From assembly GCA_950097015.1 (NCBI GenBank), contig CATNEN010000001.1, forward strand, positions 10,263,001-10,327,000: 64,000 nucleotides of DNA, given 5' to 3'. Under the pieces are notes generated by a model. The model worked only from the letters and a program-made list of their open reading frames with translations. It was not told where the DNA came from and did not search any database. Source of the stretch: Macrostomum hystrix (taxonomy: Eukaryota > Platyhelminthes > Macrostomidae). Position numbers and translations under genes: made by a program. Below, in pieces: positions 58,795 through 64,000 of the stretch. Position 1 is the stretch's first letter; each line of letters begins with the position of its first letter.

Positions 58795-59640
58795 TACGGG
58801 CGAATTTCAAACACCCACTGCCTACTTGACGATAGCTCCCAAACCGAATGACAGTCGAGTTATTCAGCGATTCTTGTCAAAGACCCTGGTGACGGGCAAC
58901 TGACATTGCTGTGCGAATCCATATTGGTTAAAAGAATTACAATATAATCAACAGTAATTGCCGACATTATAATAATAATAATAATTACAGGAGGGCTGCG
59001 GGCAATGGCACATCATTTGGTGACACTAGACCCGCAGCAGCGAGGAGGCAATTCTGCCCAATTCGCTGACTCCTGAGCACACAGGCACGCAGATACCGTG
59101 CGCAGGCACACGCTCACACAGGTGTGAACATCTGCCCTGAATTTATCATTGTCAGGCAGTGTACACTCTCACTGTGCCTTGGAGGTTGGCCCTCAAGGGC
59201 GTGAATTGCACGACAAGCCCCCAAGCCTTCTCTCCGCGGCTGCGCCCCAAAAAATGTGGCCTCGCCGTGGAATCGAGCTCAGGGACCTCGGTGCGAGAGG
59301 CAAACGCGTTAACCGCTCTGCCACCGAACCCCTTAATCGCTGACATGGTTCCATATTGATATTTTGTGAGCAAAAAAATTATGCTCATATTTGCGGTTTT
59401 TGCCAACAGACACCCCGACGAGAATTGCTGAACATCTCGAAGATGTCGATGTTTTGTGATTCTGGAAGTTGTCTCATCTGATAGAGTGGAGATTCTAGCC
59501 CGTGTTCTGGATGTTCATGGCGACTGCTACTGTCGTTTGCATTCGATTTTTTAAAGTCTTTTTTAAACCGGAACCGCTTCAAGAAGCATTCTAAAGCGAC
59601 TTCAGACCTCGGTATCGTTTCTTATCGGGAGCCAGCAGTT
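58795..59640. mobile_element. Element A copy split by SINE1
   Basis: GATAGCTCCCAAACCGAATGAC region (58837) and TTCAGCGATTCTTGTC match the inverted right half of 10253-10768. 59390-59510 matches its left half. A SINE1 copy lies between. Confidence 0.75.
58985..59335 (-). mobile_element. SINE1 copy inside element A
   Basis: Full-length antisense SINE1 with an (AAT)n tail at about 58970-58988. The tRNA-like head ends at 59335. Confidence 0.9.
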
Positions 59641-59695
59641 CAATGTGCGATACAAAGAAATACATAGAAACAGTGAAAAAGTGAAGTCAAATGTG

Positions 59696-62600
59696 TCAGG
59701 TAGCAATTGTGAACACATTGGGTGGCGCAGGTTTCGTAGGCTTGGCATGCCGCAGCGAGACGCTGGAGCCGTAGTCCAACTGACTCGGCGCGCCCGGCAT
59801 GTTGGCGATGTTTCTGCCGGCCATGGCCATGGCGTTCTCTGTCACCTGCTTGAAGGCCAGCTGGGCCTTGTGCCGGCGCCAAGCGCGCTGTAGAGTCTTG
59901 GCCGCAATGTCCTCCTTCTTGCGCCGCATTGTGGTCGAGATGGCCACGGTTCGCACTCTGGTGGGGAATGTGTCGCGGAATTTCTTTTCGATTTCGTTCA
60001 TGGTGTCGCGGAACTGGTCCGAGTCTTCAATGTCGCCGAGTACATTGCGCACCAGAGAGACCAGGATGTCCAGGCAGTGCAGCTTGTCGCCCTCGACGAT
60101 GGCGATGTCGAAGGAGGTCAGCGCGATGATGTTGGGTTTCGGTAGGCCCAACGGCTCTTCCAATTCAGCCACGAAGTCGGACAGCAGGTCGTATTTGATG
60201 TACTGCGAAGCGTGCGGATCATAGCGCTCCCAGACCTGGTAGAACATTTCAAAGTCATCCTCGGTGATGCCAACCTCCTCCTGCTCATGCGCCTGGCTGA
60301 AGTTCTCCAGAATGATGGCGATGTACAGGTTAATGACGATCATTCGCGTGAAGAACACGAAGGTGACCATGTAGATGATGGCCAACTCTGGTATAGAACA
60401 ATTGCCATTGCTGGACTCCTTAGCCACTCCGTTGCGAATGATGTGGGTGCTGTTGCAGTTTGGTGGCTTCACCATCAGGCCATCAAGGATGTCATTCCAG
60501 CCGGCGCTGGTTATCAAGCGGAACAGCAGCACCATGCTTCGGCCAAACGTCTCGAAGTTGACGAGATCGTTGATGGCATTGTTGTGAATGACGTTGCCCC
60601 AGAGGCTCATGCCGACGATGGCATAGATGAACACCACCAGTGCCAGGAGCGCGCCGATGTTGAACAGCGCCGGCAGGGAGATGATCAAAGCGAACAGCAG
60701 CTGACGGATGCCTTTGGCCGCTTTGATTAGGCGCAGGACTCGACCAATGCGAAAGATGCGAACCACTCGCAGCAGGGTTGGCTGGACGAAAGCGTTGCTC
60801 ACGGCGTCACTCAAGATGGCGCCTGGATATGAAAATTGTTGTCACAATGAATGAAGATTTTTGCAACCTAGAAATGCTCAAGAATTCCCATATATGGCAT
60901 TCCACTCACCAACAATGCTGAGAATGACAATAACAAAGTCGAACACATTCCAGGCGAAGCGGAAATAGTGCCAACGGAGACCGATAATCTTGATGATGGC
61001 TTCCACTGTGAACACGGCCGTGAATAGGATGTTGATCAGGTCCAAGCACTGTCCGATTGCCGGCTGCTGCTTGTAGTGATCCACCATCATGGCCACCATG
61101 TTTAAGAAGATCAGGATGACGATGACAAGCTCGAACTTGCTGCTCATGGCCACGTCAAAGAAAAAATCTTGGAAGCGATTCTGCGAGGCAACGAATAAAT
61201 AGTTCTTAATTACAAAGTAGCATAATTGGACTTTTGTTCTCTAATGGAAAAATGGCACATACCTTTGGTCGTTGCACAGTCTTCTGTGGCTTCTTTTTGC
61301 CCAACTTGCGCATTGTGTGATAGTAGCTTCTCTGGCTTGGTGTTAAGAAGATCTCCAACACGTTCTCCTTCTGAAATGGTTTAGTATTGAATGCGAGAAA
61401 GCCTGCATAGAAAGTGCACTTTGATCACAAAGCCGACGCAATTAATTTACCTTTCGTTTCAATGAGTAGAAATTGTCGATGATGACACCAATGAACAGAT
61501 TGAGTGTGAAGAAGGCTCCGACAATGATGAAGATGATGAAGTAGAAATAATAGCCCATTGATGCTTCCCTCTTCGGCTGCTGATCGACGCTCATGGAGTC
61601 GACGCCTGACTTCATCAGCTCCATCCAGCCTTCGAATGTGGCCTGCGTGAATAACGAATTTTGATTAATAATCATGTTGCTAGCTGCTTTGTTTGTTTGC
61701 TGTGAGTTGTCTAATCATCCACCCACATCTTTTGAGCAAGGCCTCCAACTCAAATGACCAAATAACCTAACCTAACTAAATCAGCAAGCGAATTATACGA
61801 CAATAATAACGCCAAAGTTAGGCGGCAGAAGTCATGCTTCAAGGTCTGGACGCGCACAATGGCAAGGCCTTCGGCAGTGTCCGGGGCGCCAGCGTCGGCT
61901 AAGAGGCAGTCGACGTTCCGCGACGACTTGACGCTCCAGCGCCTCCGTCAGGGTTCATTTTTCGGCGTTGTAAAGCAGGGCGATCTCGACCACCGCCTGG
62001 ACCAGCGCCGCTCTCTGGCGGTCAGGACTGCGGACTGCAGGATAATTCTCACAGAGCGGAAGGCTGCTCAGGCGAGCCCGCGGCACCAGACCGCTGACAG
62101 CGCGGTAGTCCTGTCAACTGCCTATCGGCGCCTTGGCAAAAGGTCGCGCTCTCGGTGTCGCTTGGCACGCAGAGCACGACGGTCTTCTGTGTGTCCACAG
62201 CTTGTCCAGCTGCCGCTGGGCGCCCTCGACAGTCTAGGAATAACTATCGCCCCTAACTATCAAAATCTAAAAACTCCGAGAGCTCAAACAATCAACGCTA
62301 AGCGACAGAAACACCAAATAGCAACCCACCCTGTACTAATATAAATCCGATGCCCAACAAAAAGCATCAGCTACCCGAACGTTTATCAAACCCATCCATT
62401 CATCTAACTGGTGACCCCGATACTCACGAGTTGAAACAAAGCCACGTAACCAATGAAGACGTTGTCAAAGTTGATGTTGGTATTCCTCCATGTATAGCCG
62501 GTTGTGTTCTCGCATTGGGACTTATTCTGCACTTCGGTGTAGCTCAACTGGTTGCCACCCGAGTCCTGGCAATAGTAGAACTTTCCCTTGAAGAATTGAA

Positions 62601-63363
62601 CTCCGGTGATGCTGAAGATTAGCCAGAATACCATGCAGACCAGCAGCACATTGCCGATTGAGGGCACGGCCTTCACCAGGCAGTTTACTACGATCTGTTC
62701 AGGGAAAACGAACGACTGGGGTCAGTTTGGCATTTCGGTTCAGTGTCCTAGCATGAGACTTCTGAATTTAACAGGACAAAGACTTTGGATTCACCAAAGA
62801 AGTTTAAACAAGTCGTCGACTTGTTTATGGTGGGTATGGTGGACTTTCACGAAAGTCGGTCAGTGGGTCAGGTGTGGTCTTTCTACTTTTAAGTAAGTTA
62901 ATCGTGACAGTTCTAAGTAGTTATTGTGGGCTATAAGGTCTAAGTTAAATAGAGACATCTTTCGAAGAGAGTACGATGCTCACCTTCATGCCCTCCCATC
63001 GGCTAACAGTTCTCAAAGGACGGAACGCTCTCAAAGCTCTCAGCACTCGCAGTGCACTAATCTGGCTGGAGTTGGTGGTCAATGCGCCAATCATCAGGTC
63101 AGCAATGGAGATCTGAAGAAATATTGATTATTAGTTTTTACATGAGTTAATTAATTATTTACTGTCAAAACTATCTCTGCTGCACATACCGTAACAATGA
63201 TGCAATCGAGTATGGTCCAGAATTCGCTGAAGTATCTCTTCATTCCCATTGAGATCCATTTCATCACCATTTCAATGCAGAAGGCAGTTGTGAACACAAT
63301 GTCCAAGTAGCCTAGAACCGACTTCAGTGTTGGCTGATCGTCTAAGTAGATGTCTTCGAAGCA
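59696..63363 (-). CDS. Voltage-gated sodium channel alpha subunit, domains III-IV and C-terminus (partial)
   Basis: Exons in minus order: 63190-63363, 62984-63112, 62428-62694, 61451-61642, 61263-61370, 60910-61180, 59696-60822; all in phase. Domain III has S1-S3 ([20 protein letters not shown]), the charged S4 ([20 protein letters not shown]), S5 and a pore reading [10 protein letters not shown]. The III-IV linker is [20 protein letters not shown], with IFL where fast-inactivating channels have IFM or MFM. Domain IV follows with S4 ([18 protein letters not shown]) and pore [13 protein letters not shown], then an EF-hand-like region, an IQ motif ([20 protein letters not shown]) and the stop. 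The filter residues are Glu in III and Ala in IV. Classical Nav1 has Lys in III, so this is Nav2-like (DEEA); domains I-II lie outside the window. Confidence 0.93.
61850..62245. other. GC-rich island in sodium channel intron
   Basis: Much higher GC than the flanking intron and open for 161 codons on the plus strand (61859-62344), rich in Arg. It matches no family I know. It could be a transposon fragment or an unrelated insertion. Confidence 0.35.
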
Positions 63364-63382
63364 CTGAAAAGTTTTCAGAAAA

Positions 63383-63695
63383 CGGTCCCTAAGTTCGATT
63401 CCACGGCGAGGCCACATTCATTTGGGGCGCAGCCGCGGAGAGAAGGCTTGGGGGCTTGTCGTGCAATTTACGCCCTTGAGGGCCAACCTCCAAGGCACAG
63501 TTAAGTGTACACTGCCTGACGATGAGAAAGTCAGGGCAGATGCACACACCTGTGTGAGCGTATGCCTGCGTACAGTATCTGTGAGCGTCTGTGCTCAGGA
63601 GTCCGCGAAATGGGCAGAATTGCCTCCTCGCTGGCTGCGGGTCTAGTGCTGTTAAATGATGTGCCATTGCCCACAGCCCTCCTGCAATTGTTTTT
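63383..63695 (+). mobile_element. SINE1 copy, 5' truncated
   Basis: Starts within the head (GGTCCCTAAGTTCGATTCC) about 20 bases upstream of a sodium channel acceptor and runs to the normal 3' end. It is antisense to the host gene. Confidence 0.88.
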
Positions 63696-63714
63696 ATTTT
63701 TATTAAGAATAATA

Positions 63715-64000
63715 TTTGATTACACCTGCCCAAATTGGGCCAGATGCGCAGCCGACAGCACAGCCACAGCGATTAATCGGCGCATCTGAAGGCTGCGTAC
63801 AGCTCTTCAGTCCATGGACTGGGGGGACGCCACTCCCACCCGCAGTTACCCCAGCTAATGCTGGTTCCCGTTTCATTGATGGGTGAACTGAAGCAATTCA
63901 GGTTAATTACATTGCTAAATAACTAAATTTGTTTCAGCAGAGTCAGGAATCGAACCCCCGAACTTCCAGAACCCGCTGTGTAGCCTTGGATCAAGATGAA
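63715..64000 (-). mobile_element. SINE2 copy, cut by window edge
   Basis: Antisense 3' part (GCGCAGCCGACAGCACAGCC), CCATGGACTGGGGGGACGCC, and the B-box region (CAGGAATCGAACCCCCG). Confidence 0.85.

Larger units (their letters stand above)
55560..59695. other. Intergenic, TMEM65 and sodium channel 3' ends converge
   Basis: Two arrays (55730-56700, 57000-57560). 57561-58790 is AT-rich with no gene seen and has one decayed SINE1 piece near 58360-58420. Then comes element A with a nested SINE1. Confidence 0.65.

Overview
This window is animal nuclear DNA: spliced genes with GT..AG introns, tRNA-derived SINEs, inverted-repeat elements and a very large load of minisatellites. Ten genes can be read. 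In order they are: a SNX27 PDZ exon (-, partial), an ARM-TIR-SAM protein (+), beta-mannosidase (-), an unrecognised small Cys/His protein (+), a synaptophysin-family protein (+), FAD synthase FLAD1 (+), TMEM9 (+, first exon missing), FBXO7 (+), LSM5 (+), TMEM65 (+), and the 3' half of a voltage-gated sodium channel (-) that runs off the right edge. An invertebrate is indicated by the DEEA-like (Nav2-type) pore of the channel and by the ARM/TIR/SAM architecture. Many genes have a pyrimidine-AG acceptor a few bases before the start codon, which suggests spliced-leader trans-splicing. Trans-splicing together with a retained sodium channel would fit a free-living flatworm or a related spiralian, but the species cannot be named from the sequence.

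Layout: 1-345 SNX27 exon; 346-6933 AT-rich, gene-poor, with two inverted-repeat elements; 6942-11926 ARM-TIR-SAM gene converging on beta-mannosidase (12742-21534, 11 exons, complete); 21.9-24.3 kb two large arrays; 24.8-26.6 kb unknown three-exon gene; 27.5-30.8 kb synaptophysin; 32.6-37.8 kb FLAD1; 39.9-40.9 kb TMEM9; 44.3-48.8 kb FBXO7; 50.6-50.8 kb LSM5; 52.1-55.6 kb TMEM65; 59.7-64 kb sodium channel. The neighbours belong to unrelated pathways (NAD/TIR signalling, lysosomal glycan breakdown, synaptic vesicles, flavin metabolism, endosome, ubiquitin, RNA decay and splicing, mitochondria, excitability), so this is ordinary animal gene order and not a functional cluster.

The most striking property is repeat architecture. 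By my estimate about 21 kb, roughly a third of the window, is tandem minisatellite with units of about 13-72 bp. Most long introns carry one array of their own, unrelated to the next and often beginning or ending close to a splice site. Two tRNA-headed SINE families (called SINE1 and SINE2 here), a foldback element (element A), a hairpin-rich element (element B) and a MITE with long terminal inverted repeats are interleaved. Their nesting gives a relative order: element A is older than SINE1 and SINE2, and element B is younger than SINE1. Two arrays are visibly made from SINE1 sequence, which points to a route by which these minisatellites arise.

All exon boundaries were set by eye from reading frame, GT..AG and remembered family similarity. 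No alignment, transcript or database search was available.
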